Source: Otatea glauca
Taxonomy: Eukaryota; Streptophyta; Magnoliopsida; Poales; Poaceae
Direction: 5' to 3'
NCBI GenBank assembly: GCA_036346275.1
Contig: CM070723.1
Location: 49,120,743 to 49,184,742, forward strand
DNA: 64,000 nt
Part shown: piece by piece, positions 34,386 through 47,155 of the stretch
Position numbering within the stretch: position 1 is the stretch's first letter
How the letters are laid out: every line of letters begins with the position of its first letter
The notes under the pieces: generated by a model
Database searches by the model: none
The model's input: the letters and a program-made list of their open reading frames with translations, nothing else
What the model was told of the DNA's origin: nothing
Translations under genes and position numbers: made by a program

Positions 34386-37300
34386 GTCGGGACCCGAATA
34401 TGCAAATTCGGACCCTCTATGTATTCAGCACTAGTCTAGGATCACGCTAGTGCATACAGGCTCAACATAGATGATTATCACAATCATACTCATTGATATC
34501 ATAAAAAAGACTTCATCAAATTAAATATAACTTGTTAGACGACCTTATGGTACACCTTACATGAATACGCCTCGTAGAGCTAAGACTAAAAAATAAATAA
34601 ACTGCAGCGGAGATAAATTTATTCATAGTAACCCTTCAATTTGCCATAGGCAACTGACAAGGTTTGCATCCTAGTTATTCGCTTCTTCTTGAAACTCCTC
34701 AAAAGCAGGCATAGCTTCTTCTCCAACTGATGATGTTTTGGGGCAAGGGGTGAATACACAAAGCACTCAACAAGTTGTGCATAGAATGCAAGTCTAATAT
34801 ACTATATGCATAGCTTATTACAAAGGAATAGCTGACATGGTTAATTTGCATAAAACAACATTTATTAAATAATAGCATAAATAGATTGAAAGACAGTAAA
34901 ACAAATAATAACAATATTAAATTTCTCAGTTATTTCCCAAATAAACCAATTCATAACCTTAAACAATATTCCAACTTCTATAGGCATACAGCCTCCATAA
35001 CCACATTTGTTTTAATAAAAACTAACCCTTGACTGTTATCATCGAGCAATGCTAAATACCGCGAGCACGGACATTCGAATAGGTTTGACACTCTGCAGAG
35101 GATAAACACTTTTCCCACAAGATAAACCCTACACCACAAAGGCGAGTGATTATAACAAAGCCTTTCCAATGCCTGTCTAAACCCAGTACTACCCGCTAAG
35201 GTTTCAACACTGGTGGGGCTGGTTACCACATCCAGGACCCCCCTCTTGCGCCATGTGAGACTACCCGTGCAAGGACTAGTTACCACAACCCGGGACTCAC
35301 ACCACCACTAGTAGTACCAAAGCTTAGACATAACAAATTAATCAGTTAGGTCAGTCCCATACCAGACTTGTGATTGTATGAATGACTCAGTTCAAATTTT
35401 TGCAAGGTTATGTCCTTAATTGACCAAGGCAAGACTAACAAAAAACCATCATATACCATTAAAAAAGCAATGCGACCGCCCAAACGCCACATTGGCCCAC
35501 CACAAATACTTGCCTCAATCTAAATCATTTTACTACCCCGGTTGTTTTACCATGCACCATGTGCCATCAACAACAACAACATTGTGTGACAACACCTGAC
35601 ACATAATTTAATAAACATATTCCATAATTATTAAGCAAGATTAACCTTTTCACATAAAATGATGATTCGTGGCATGGCTAAGCATACTACATGCATTCTA
35701 GCTACCCACATTGTAATTATAGCTACCAACTAATAAAAAACCATTCTAGGGTGACAAATGAAATACAAAATACAATATGGCAAGGTGGATATATCACAAT
35801 TGGATGAATGACTATACCCAACATAATTGAAACAAGTGATAATTGAATTAGTATGCAATACTTTGAAACAATATAATATTTTAAACATGGGTTAAACATG
35901 ATCAAAGCACAACTTGCCTTCAAAGAGTTATGGATCCTGCTCCGGATCTTGTTCTTGTGCTGGCTCCATGATCACAAACTCACCAGGCACTTCAACGTCT
36001 ACGCAAAACAAGCGAGAAAGCAATAAATACCAAAAACAGAGAGCAAAAATCAACTCCAATAATTAAATAAAATTCTCCAATAAATAGATATCAATTTTAC
36101 CAATTTTTAGAAACTGGAATCACCTCAATCGGAGTTCGTATGAGTAAGAACGAGCTAGTTAAAGTTTGAAATAAAAGATAAATCAGAAAAAATGGAAAAA
36201 AATCCAAATTAACCGAATTATTTTTGTAGGGAAAACGATTTATTGCGTCAGCAGACACGTGACCCAATCAGAATGTGACATGTGTCTCTGACGTATGGAC
36301 TTGGTCCACGACTGGTGCTGGTCCACCGTAGATCGGCAGCACTTTGCCTGTACGCCGGTTGATGCAAGCGCTTGCGTCAGCGGCAACGCGCGGCTTAATC
36401 ACGGCACAACGTGACTGGTGTAATGCTTGGCATAATCTCGCCCGCTCAAACCAAAACGGACGACGAGATCTGCCGGTGCAACTAAACCCGGATCTTCTGC
36501 CGAGGTGACACGCGGCAACATCACGACCGTTCAGATCTAATCGGTTGGCAGCGGCTGCAGACAGAAACCGAAGCAGGGAAGTGACGTGCCTACCCCAGCG
36601 GACGACACACGACCTGATCCAATGCGTCGATAGCAGATCGGACGACCACGAGGTCACAACGGATGGGTGACTGCGGGACACACGATGAACCGACACGACA
36701 CGAATGCGGCAAGATCTGGACCGATCGACGACATCCGATGACAGGGCAGCGGCGAAGCGATGGTGCATACGCGGTGAGATCAGAGCCACACAAGATTGAT
36801 CGGATGGTTAAGGAAGCTCGCGAGGGTGACGATGGCATGGTGACGTTGCATGGCGAGTGACGAGTACTCATACCATGGGTACCCCCAGCGGCCCGGAGTG
36901 ACGAACGGGCTACCCCAAGCCCGGCTCTGGCCAAAGGCCCCCGCTGGGCCACGAAGGACACTCGTCCCCAACCAAACCAACCAAGGGGCGTCCGACCCCC
37001 GCCATAGGTCGGACTCCCCACAAGCTCCGACCAAGCCGAGGCGATCTCCGCCAAAGGCCGAGTGCCAGGCCGCCATGGGCCGTTGGCCACCTGCCCCATA
37101 GACACGACAGCTCGGAAAGACCGCACGAGGGCAGGTGGCTCCTTCCCAAGGTAGCGAGGAGGTTGCCAAAGTTAAAGCTCCAGTCTCATCATCCAGTCAT
37201 GAGCAGTGTAAGGACGCGCTCCCTCCCGAGGCAAGACCGGTGCGGGCATTGGCGTCGACATCCGACGGACGTACAAGAGGGTAGGTGCGCCATTTCCCGA

Positions 37301-38599
37301 TGACACGAAAAACTGCGCCACTCGATGAGTCCACCGACCCGACGTGGGGTAAGTGGACGCCGATCAAATCGCCATGACCAAGGACCAGGACTCCTAGCCT
37401 AGGACACCTCATCCTTTCTTCTCCCAACTCCCCGTGTAACCTGCCCCCTTCGACTGTATAAAGGGAGGCAGGGTCCTCTGAGGAGGGAGAGGGACCCCCT
37501 TTCTCGGTTCTTACAGGCAAGCTGTTCTTGCTCCCACGGGTTCGAATCCTTAGCTCTCGCTTGTAATACCGTGCAGTCATCTGCATCCGAAGCAATATAG
37601 CATCACTACACGAACTGGAGTAGGGACATTCGGCCCGAACCAGTATACATCTTGGGCTTCTTGAGTCTAACCATTCAAGGATAGGGAACGCGCTGCCCCT
37701 TGACTAAACAATTCACTCACCGGTGCTCGAAACACCGACAGCGAGGTTCTCACCGGAGAGGAAGACGATGACGTGCAACGCAGCGTTCTAGGGGTCCTTT
37801 GATGACGCTTTCTCCTCAGTCTGACGTGGCACGAAGAGGCGGTCTCGAATCCGGGCTCGAACGCGGCGGAAGATGGCGAGCGACGACGGAACCACACACG
37901 AAAGGAACGGTGGCCTCCTCTGGACTTTGGCGAGCTCTTGCGGGTGAACGGTGGTGTCTCGACGGGCATGCGCTAGGGCAACAGATGTGGCTCGAGGTGA
38001 GGAATCCAAGGGTGGCGGCGACGCTTTAAATAGCGGCCTCGGCTTCCGTGTGTCTCGCGAAGATTGAGATTTGCTAGGATACGGTGACGAAATCTGGCGA
38101 GGATACAGAAAGGGTGACGTGGGGCATCGCAGGCGTCCACGTGACGACAATCTGACGGCTCACACGCACAAGCGACGCGACGCAAAGGTAGCCGATGGAT
38201 CAATATCCAACGGTGAGGGTGAGATGCGGCTAGGGTTTGGGGCTTGGCGGCTTGCGCGGGTCGGCGGCGCGGGGAGAAATTGGCCGGGCTGCTGGGCTCA
38301 ACCCAGAACTATTCATTCGCATAGTAAACCTTTTCTGAATAAAATAAATGCCAGAAAATAGAATAATCCAAATAAAATATCAAAAATATCAAAAAAAATC
38401 TAGAAAATATTTTAAGTTATTTAGGACTCAAATAAAATATTTCCAACAAAATTTTATTTAAACTTTTCATATTTTCCAAAACAGCTTTATAAATAAGCCA
38501 TAAATCAATAAATAAAAATTAATTCAAATAAATTCCAGAAAATTAATAAAAATATAAAGTGCATATTAAATTGAAGAAATACAAAAATTGAGATGTTAC
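34386..38599 (-). mobile_element. Large solo LTR (Gypsy-type) inside the LINE
   Basis: On the minus strand it starts TGTAACATCTCAA and ends TTCGGGTCCCGACA. Its ends resemble those of the LTR at 43616-46652 (TGTAACATTCC...GGTCCCGACA). The LINE frame resumes exactly on each side; the likely duplication is CAGTG, with two bases lost on the left. Removing the nested LTR at 36858-37740 leaves about 3.3 kb, close to the other copy. There is no internal coding domain. Confidence 0.78.
36858..37740 (+). mobile_element. Solo LTR, 883 bp, nested in the large LTR
   Basis: It begins TGACGAGTACTCATACC and ends CGAAACACCGACA with target duplication GCGAG at 36853-36857 and 37741-37745. A TATA box (TGTATAAAGG, about 37456) precedes a GC-rich leader. 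It is typical of grass Gypsy LTRs. Confidence 0.85.
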
Positions 38600-38619
38600 A
38601 CAGTGTTTTCTTGCTCTAT

Positions 38620-40920
38620 CAATGTTCTTAATTACGGTTGCAGGTAATTTTAGAGTGCACATATAATAGATCGGAAGGAGAGACATGACAGAGTTCACGA
38701 TTGTGAGTATACCTTTCTATGAAAGATCGGCTGTACTGCCAGTAACGCGCCGTTCAATTCTATCCATTAGAGGGGCATAATCTTTGATCTTTGGTCTCGA
38801 GGTTCCAAGAGGTAAACCAAGATAGGTGAAGGGCATATGGCCTTTGGAGCAACCAAAAGTGTTAGCTTCAACAGTAAAACGGTCCTCTTCCACAGTGATT
38901 GGATACATAGACGATTTATGGTAGTTGACTTTAAGGACAGTGGATGCCGTGAAGGTACTTAGAAGGTTCTTCATACAAATGAGTTGTCTAGCACAAGCCG
39001 ACATGATCAGCAAGGTATAATCCACATAATGAATTATGGGGTAATCCGAAACTCCAAGAACTGGGATAGGCAGTTGAATGATGCCTCGTTGGGCAGCTTT
39101 GCTCACTATGTATTGAAGCATATCAGCCGCTAGGACGAAGAGAAGCGGTGAAAAGGGCTCACCTTGTCTTACTCCCCTCTTACATTGAAATTGTTTAGTA
39201 CTCCATTTAAAAGAATGGTAGAGTAGGCTGAAGAAAGAATTTGTTCTATCAATTTTATCCATTTGGGTGGAAAACCTTTTTAAATCATCATAGAAATAAT
39301 GATCGAATGCTCAATGGTGTCGTAGGCCTTTTCAAAATCCAATTTAATGATAACTATCTGCCTTGCACTGTGGTGGCACTAGTGAATATACTCGAAGGCT
39401 CTGGCTAGGCAGTCTTGAATGGTTCTATTTTTGATAAATCCATAATGATTCTGGTGGACCAGCTGAAGGATAACATTTTGCATACTATTTGCAAGATCTT
39501 TGTAATTAATTTCAGGGTAGAGTTCAGAAGTGAGATCGACCTGTAGTCATTGACTGTTTGAGGTGTTGCTTTCTTTGGTATGAGCACAATAAAGGAATTG
39601 TTGATGTTCTGGACATTGAGCTGCGTTGAGTGAAATTCATTGCAGAGAGAATAGAGATGTGCCAGCATTTCTTGATTAACATCCCATTGAATCCATCTGA
39701 ACTTGGGGCTTTGTCAACAGGTGAGAATTGAACAACACTGTCTATTTCCTCTTTTGTGAATGGGAGTTCCAGAGAGTTGAGGCCGTCAATAGGAGTGCTT
39801 AACTCAGATAAATCAAAGTGCATGGTTGGTTGGGTTGAGATACCCATTCTGTTTTGGAAGGTTGTCCAAAGGATAGCTGCTTTGGCATGGTGCTCTGCGG
39901 TAATACTGCCATCATCTGCTTGAAGATGGGTGATCATATTTTCCCTGTATCTCTCTGTTGCAGTTGAGTGAAAGAATTTTGTGTTTTTGTCACCTAGTTT
40001 CATCCAGCGAATGGTGTTTCTTTCTTTCTAATAGGTCTTCTTGTATTGTAGTAACCGAGTGAGATGGTTTTTAATGATAAGCCTGAAATTATGCTCCGTA
40101 TGAAATACCCTCCGTTCTTCTAATTCTTCCAAAAGAAGAATGACTGCATTGCAGTTTTTGATGAGATTTGCTAATATGACACGACGAGTGGTCTGAGATG
40201 GTCTTGGCTAAGGTAGAGACTGCGGTGTTGCGATAAACCGAGGTCTAATCCGAGGAGGTGAAAAACCAGTCTAGCTGCTGAAGCAATGGATCTTCTTGCA
40301 TATTGCTCGAAGTAAAGCTGCAACCTTTAAGAGGTAGCTCAATAAGGCCTAGGGCACTAATGATGCTATTAAATAACATAATATCTTGGATGTTTTCTCC
40401 AAGCTTATTTCTGTTCTGAACAGAGCGAATGAAGTTGAAATCCCCCATTAAAATCCAATTTGAGTTATGTTGAAGGTCTAGATGTGAAAAACAGTCGATG
40501 AACTCATCTCTTGCCGGCCTAGCGTAGGGGCCATAAATGTTGGTGAGGATCCAGGAATGATCGTTGTGTTTGGAAACAAAGTTGATAGTAATGGTGAAGA
40601 GGCTTTGAGAGATGACAATTCCACTGAAAGTAGAGCTAGACCAAGCTGTCAGAATCCCTCCCGAGTTACCATTGGCAGGAGAAAAACAAACTTGTCTATG
40701 GAGCAAGGTAGAAAGGTTTTTAGGAAAGAATGCTGGATAATTTCTTTTTTATTTCTTGGAGGCAAATGGTCGAACATTTACTTTCTTGAACCTTGGTTTT
40801 AATAGCTCTCAGCTTGTCCTGTGAGTTCATCCTCCTAATATTCCAACACAAGATGTTCCAGTTTCTGTAAAGATTTGATATGGAGTTCAGAGTTGGTAGA
40901 AAAGGAGAGATCACTGCTTG
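38620..40920 (-). pseudogene. L1-type LINE ORF2 remnant (endonuclease and reverse transcriptase)
   Basis: From 40914 leftward: an endonuclease (WNILCWNIRRMNS, ICLQEIKK, WILMGDFNFIRS), a linker (LGDKNTKFFHSTATERYR), then RT (PFTKEEIDSVV, APSSDGFNGML, RGVRQGEPFSPLLFVL). The catalytic box reads YVDYTLLIM instead of YADD, so the enzyme would be dead. Frameshifts occur near 40240, 39660, 39530 and 39260. The downstream end is cut by the solo LTR and resumes at 34385. Confidence 0.85.
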
Positions 40921-41388
40921 CTAGAGTCAGGATTGTGATGGGGGTACAGGATCAAAGGTAGTGAATTTTGATATGCACAAGCATAACTAAGAAAAAGAAA
41001 TCAGAAGGACAGATGGCTGGTCCTAGAGGGCCAAATATAATATGGTTTATAGTTAAGCAGAGACTGGTGATAAAAGTTTGTAAAAACAAGATCCCAAAAA
41101 ACAGAATACATTGGAATAGAACAGAAGTGAGATATCCTCCAGGTAACGCCATTGGAGTTATTCCTGGGCACGAGACGATCCTCCTTTAGCATTGTTGGAG
41201 TCTTTGAGGACTTTGTCAACAGAAACCTTTGAAAGAGACACTCCACATAGATCCAAAGCCCATTATAGCATAAGTTGAATTGGCAGTTCTGGTGGAGAGG
41301 GTGTCTGGTGAATGTGAAGAGCAAGCTCCACCCTGTTGGCCTGTCTAGGGATGTTGTCAGGTGTCCTTTGAGCTATTCTTCCTTTTGA

Positions 41389-42834
41389 CTATTTTGTGCG
41401 GGATAGCTGGTGCATTTTGAAGCCTCCATGTAGGGCATTGATCCTTGGGCTGTGCCTTAGCATCTGAGTAGAGATCGGTGTCTTGTTCTGTGAGGTTCTT
41501 ATTAGCTTTGGAGAGCATGTTGTCTGCGGTATAGAGGATGTGGGAGATTGCATACTAGAAGCCAAAAAAATGGCCATGTTGTTGTTAGGCTCCTCTTGGG
41601 GTATATCCCTCTCCCTAGCATAGTCAGATTCCTCAATTTCCTCAATCATGACTGAACACTTTTTGTGCATGCGCTCTTCTGGGTGGAGGTCCGACAAGTT
41701 CAGGTGTGTGAGGCAATAAGAATAGCAGGGTCAAAGGCCATGGACCATGATCACTTAGGCCTAAATCAAGAGAAGTCAGTGTGAACCAAAACTAGAAAGA
41801 TTGGGTAATTTGTTGGGGTATAAGCACAGGGTATCTGGCATGACATGAAGACGTTGTAAACTTGTAGCAGGATGTTATGAAGCTAAAGAGTCGGTGATGA
41901 AGGTGTTGGTGATAGAATGGCACTAAGGCCATGCAGATGCTTTCCTAGTTCACCAAAGGATGTAGAGATGGAGCACTCTGCGAGAGAGGTCCTTGCGCTG
42001 ATGAAGCACTATTTGACTCTTGAGTAAATGCAGAAATGGTGTCTGAAGGAAAGGACAAAGACGCCTGATCCTCATTGAGTTCTTGCCTTTACTGCCCCCA
42101 AAGGAGCCTGAATCCACTGATTCCATTGAGGATCGTTTCGAGTGGTGGGTTGACATGTAGGTATTCGGGGGTGGAACTTCTTGGTTCTGTTCTAGCCATT
42201 CAGGTATCGACTGATGAATTTGATTGGGATGAAAGTACAATGGTGGGTCCTCATCAGGTGGGAAGATGTCTGAAAGGTCAGTATTGAGGATGAAGATCGA
42301 AACTGTCCAAGATTTGCCTTGACCACCCAAAGTGTTGCCCTTCTTGATAACCAAGTGGCGGGGAATTGAGATGGTATCTTGAGCTAGAATCTTACAGATA
42401 ACTCGGCCTTGAACTTGGTCATTCTCGTACCAATGTAATTTTTTTCCAAATGTAGAGCATGCCTGGGCAATGAAGTGTGAGTGTTTGAAATCCAAAGGTA
42501 AACCCAAGAACATTACCCATCCAATTATGGTAAAAGGGGCATTTCTCTAGTTTGGGCCCTCATCATGCTTGACAAACCTCAGGGTATTAGGTCCAAATTC
42601 ATAAGGACCCCAAAGACCAAGATGTCCAATGTAGTCGCGGATGTCAATTAGCATTTGTTGGATCTCTTCTCCTTGAGGTTGAGGTTCAACGATGGTGAAA
42701 GCGAAATCTTCATGAGATTTTGGTGCACTGACAAAAACCATGTCTGCTCGGTCCCAGCGGAAGATTCCTCGATCATCAACTTGCATCCCCTCTGGAATGA
42801 AATGATCTGGCTTTGCAATATGGAGTTCCACCAT
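41389..42834 (-). pseudogene. LINE ORF1 remnant
   Basis: It begins at ATG 42834 (MVELHIAKPDHFIPEGMQVDD). Conserved plant LINE ORF1 phrases follow: WDRADMVFVSAPKSHEDFAF, GPYEFGPNTLRFV, GLPLDFKHSHFIAQACSTFG. A nonsense codon near 42547 and later breaks interrupt it. The C-terminal part (41389-41697) is basic and Ser-rich. It encodes the RNA-binding partner of ORF2. Confidence 0.75.
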
Positions 42835-42886
42835 GGCTAGGAATTGAGAGATGTGATGCTTGCAAGATTGAGAGAGCACAGTTTTG

Positions 42887-42910
42887 GAGAGAGAGAGAGA
42901 GAGAGAGAGA
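42887..42910. repeat. (GA)12 microsatellite in the LINE 5' region
   Basis: Uninterrupted GA dinucleotides, about 55 bp upstream of the LINE ORF1 start on the opposite strand. Confidence 0.9.
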
Positions 42911-43610
42911 AGTGAGTGATAGAAGATGAAGGCAGAGCGTTTGTAGCAACTAACTCGAGGTCGTGCTAAACTGCCTCTGGACGATGTGCCCTGGGGATGA
43001 GCGATTTGGAAACTGGCCTCCAGATAGTGGAGGGAGCTCTCCTCAAGATAAGACAATACCTGAGAATATGGCTATAGTGAAAACATCCCTTTCATCTGAC
43101 AGCATTAATGCAAACGGCTGAAAGGTGTCCCTCCCAAGGCAGGAGGAACAACGGGGCAAGGCATGATTACCAGGAAGACTTGAGTTGATCAGGAAATTTG
43201 AACTTCTCTGTTGAGGACTCCTAATATGGTTCTGACGATGCTACGAGGGATCTCGATTGGGGTCAATGATGAATAGAAAGGAACATCTAGAATGACTAGA
43301 AGCAATTAACAAGCTCAAGGATCCAACTTTAATGTGATGAAACTTGCTGGAATGCTCTTGTAGACTAAGCACGGGAGAAGAAGCAAAGGAGATTGATTTG
43401 TTCTTGGATTTCTAACTCCGACGAAGGACATCGGAAGATATCACCATCCATTTATTTTCGTGTTTGTGGATACAAAGTTTGTATTCTCTGTTCCAATTAG
43501 CTGCTCCATCTCTCCAAAGATAGAAATGGACACATAAATGCTTAGTGGAACATTTTCTCAGAGTAGATGAATAAGCCCACATTTTTGCAAGACACAAAAA
43601 AATGGAAACC
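42911..43610 (-). other. Probable LINE 5' UTR
   Basis: No intact frame. It is contiguous with ORF1 and would continue past the inserted LTR into 46653 onward. Confidence 0.4.
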
Positions 43611-43615
43611 ATAAT

Positions 43616-46600
43616 TGTAACATTCCAAAAATTTGGATTTTAGAATGTTCAAATTTGAAAATTCACTATTTGCATTTTTATTGAATTAATTTCAGCTTAA
43701 TATGAATTTTCTATTTATAAAAGGATTTAATTTTCCTAATCTATCCATCAAACAAAAGATTTTCAGTTTTAGTTGGGTTCATTATGCTGCAAGGAATTTT
43801 TCTGTATTTTTGGAGATTTTTCTGAATTTATTTGATATTTATTTGAATTTATTTGTTTTTATTTGAATTTCTAGAATTTCTTTAATTCGGAAAATATTTT
43901 ATTTTCGAAAATCTTCCTCGGGCCGAATTCCTTCCACCAGCCCGTTTCCCTTCCCCGCGGCCCAGCTCCTTTCGCTCTCCGCTCGGCCCACTTCTCCAAA
44001 TCTGCCCGCCTTCATGCGGCGTCCGCGTCGCGCCATGACGGACGGCGTGTAGGGCCTGCTCGGCGGCCCACGCTGTCGTCTCAGAGCCGGACTCCGTCGC
44101 TCGTTTCACCCGCAACCGCCGCCGCGTTTTCCGTGCCCGCCGCGCCGTATCCGCGCCGGACTCCCTCGGCATCCGCGTCTATAAAAGCCGCCGCACCCTC
44201 TCCTCTCATTTGTTCCGAGGATCGACGCCCGTGCGCCGCCAAAACCCAAACCCTAGCTACCGTCGTTCGCCGCCGTGCTCGTTGCTCTTCTCCGCCGCCA
44301 ATCTTCGTCGACGGTGAGGCTCCGCCGCATTCCTTGGTCCCGCCGAACTCACCACGCCGCCCTCTTTCTTTTGCCCCTAACCCGACGCCGCCTCGTCGCG
44401 TTTTTCTCCCTCGGTCGCTGCGTCTTCTCCGCCTCCAGCGTGCCGCGCCGCCGCCTCGGGCCATCGCTCTCCGTTGATGAACCGTGCCCATCCGATCTTC
44501 CACGTGCGCATCCGATCGCGCCACGCCCTCCGCCACGTCTCAGCCGTCGATCCGCCTTGGTCGCTGGATGCACGCCGCGTGGACGGCTGGGATGCATCCG
44601 CGTCGATCCGCCTCCCGCCATGTCAGCGCCGCCTCGGCTCCCGCGCCGCGCCACATCACCCGTCCGCACAGCAGCCGTGTCAATGCTGCCTCGGCTGCCA
44701 CGTCTACCCTAACCCGCTGCGTCAGCGCCACCTCGGTCGGTCTGCCGCGTCATCCTCCAAGCCGCTCGGTGGACGCAGTCCACCGTGAGCCGAGTCTCTG
44801 ACTCGTGGGTCCCGCTTGTCAGCCAAATTCTTTTTCTTTTTATTCTTTTCCAGAAAATCCCGAAAATCCAACCAATCACGTGTTGCCACGTGTCAGCCTC
44901 TCTGTTTTTCTGATTTTTTTCTTATCTGGAATCTTCCAGGAGCCCGTTCTCCTTCGTTCGAGCTTCGATTCCAGTGATTCAAATTTCTAAATTAATCTAA
45001 ATTCAAGATATATCTTCCAGTACCATTATTTTCAATTTTTGAATTTTGTTTGAATTTGTTTTATTATTTGCTCTCGTTTCGCGTGTAGACGACGCAGTCG
45101 AAGCTCAAGCAAATCAACAGTCAGAGGTAGATCCAGCAGGAAGCAATGAAGGCAAGTCTTCCTTGAACATGTTGATCCCAAATTTTATGAAAATGTTATG
45201 TTGTTTTTAAATTATGCATGCTTACTTTTATGCAAAGTACCTTAAATATAGTCTTATGGTTTAATTAAATTCCAGTTTGTTATACCCTCATTGGTATTGA
45301 TCATGTCAAACCTTTGTCACCCTACGTAATACTAGCTATTTTATTTGGTGATATCCAGTAGATTAGCGTGGAACGGTAGAATTGCTTAGTCCAGCTTAAG
45401 CGTTTCGGTATTGTGCCATTATGGGGAATCATTTCGAATGTTGTTTAAACTTATTTGTGAAATTGCGGCAATTGGTGTTGCTGTTGTGATTTAAGTAAAA
45501 TAAAGTGGAAATGGTTTAGACAGGCGGATGGATGTTTGGCGGTGCAAAGCACGAGACCTTGGTATGTGAATGTTCGCCCTAGTCAATTAAGGACCGAGCG
45601 TGTGTTACCATGGACCGAGCACTACCGTACAACAACAAGTCTATATGGGTACGACTGGCTAAATAATTTGTGCGTCTCATTATTAGCCGCCATTGGTGAG
45701 TGCGGATGTTGGCGGCGCAAGAGGAGCTTCAGATCGGGCGGCTAGAACCCTAACACGGTGAAACCTTAGCGGGCGAGGTTAATAGTGGGGTAGTGCATTG
45801 TAAAGGCCTTGTCGTGATCTCTCTGCCGACACACCAAAGGAAGTGTGTTAATTGCATGGCAACAAGAGTCGATCATGTCTTGTGGGTAAAGTGTACATAC
45901 TCTGCAGAGTTAAAACTACTTAAGTAGCCATGCCCACGGTCAAGGGCAGGCGAGGTACGCTTGCACATTGTAGATTTTATGGTTTTGTTTTAAAGGAAAA
46001 TGTTGGTTTGGGAATCAGAGAGCAGATGGAACTCTCGGGTTATGGTTTGGCGGATGGAGCTAGTCAGGTAGATGGAACCTGCTTTAATTGTCATATCAAA
46101 TTCAATTACTATGCTATTACATTTTGTTCAAATGATGCTTTATGAAATTACTATTGGTATTTACAGTTAAACTTTGCGTTATGCTAAAAGAGCTATATTA
46201 TGCCTTCAATTGTTTAGCCTTGCATATAGTTATCATGCATTATGTTTCCAAGACTTGCGGAGTACATTTTGTGCTCACCCTTGTAACATCCCCAACCTTC
46301 CACAGAAGAGTTCGCAGAAGCTGAAGGTGACTACGATTTCTACGCTTGTGGTTACGACGAAGGTGATCCGGAATGCTAGGACGCGAACCCCAGTCGATTG
46401 CCTGTTGGGCAAATGGATGGGCTTATCCTGCTTTTGTTATTTCGTTTCCGCTGTTTTTTTATTGAACTCAAGCCATGATGCTGCTTATTTGTAATAATTG
46501 GCCATAAGGCTAATACTCTTTTGCTTAATTAATATTATATGCGTCGTGATATGGATGTGAGGTTATCACTGTTTCTACTGTGTGTGCTAGCTTTTCCTGG

Positions 46601-46652
46601 ACTAGCACAAGTTATACACAGAGGGTTCGGATTCAGAAATCCGGTCCCGACA
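43616..46652 (+). mobile_element. Solo LTR of a large-LTR Gypsy family (3037 bp)
   Basis: It begins TGTAACATTCC and ends GGTCCCGACA with the perfect duplication ATAAT at 43611-43615 and 46653-46657. A TATA box lies at 44180-44186 (TATAAAA), followed by a CpG-rich leader to about 44800, open in many frames. The palindrome CTCTGCAGAG sits at 45900-45909. No gag or pol is present. Confidence 0.9.
44180..44186 (+). promoter_or_regulatory. TATA box of the solo LTR promoter
   Basis: TATAAAA in a GC-rich setting 564 bp into the LTR; the expected R region begins about 30 bp downstream. Confidence 0.6.
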
Positions 46653-47155
46653 ATAATCATAAGCCTTTATAACGCAAAAGCCTGATGAGTCTCCCCCAAG
46701 AACGCAACTAAGAGCTAAGCTAATCGAATGCTCAGATAAACGGAAAGCAAATCTGGAGAAAGAAGCCAGGTGAAGAAAACCAGCTGAAGAAGAAGACACA
46801 TGGTCGACCGAAGAGCCATACCACAGACGGATTTCATTGGCAATTACTGAGCCTCCTGTGAAATCACAATCAACCGAGATGGAATCCCCCATAGCCAGGA
46901 GGCAATCTGAGAACATTAGGAGAAGCTACCAGAGATCACCAAGGAGTCGCCATGGAGTCACCCGTCGTCATGGAGTCATCATTGGTGGAAAATGTCGTGC
47001 GCTTTTGGTGTATCAGCTGGTTAGTTCTTAGTCTTCATGATTCATGAGAGGAGCATTAAAAACCTTCATATGAGAAAACTTCAAGAAAACTCACTAAAGG
47101 AAAAAGAGTGCAACTTATAATCTTTCAGATTTAAAGAAGTTTCTTCAAGATCATG
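46653..47155 (-). other. Unassigned stretch between the solo LTR and a Copia relic
   Basis: A 104-codon minus-strand open frame, starting MFSDCLLAMGDSISVDCDF and partly overlapping the LTR end, has no family I recognise. The stretch may belong to the LINE's 5' region. Confidence 0.3.

Noticed and set aside
44081..44801. Cluster of open frames on both strands near 44 kb
   Set aside because: They lie within the CpG-rich leader of the solo LTR at 43616-46652; Arg/Ala/Pro-rich products reflect composition.
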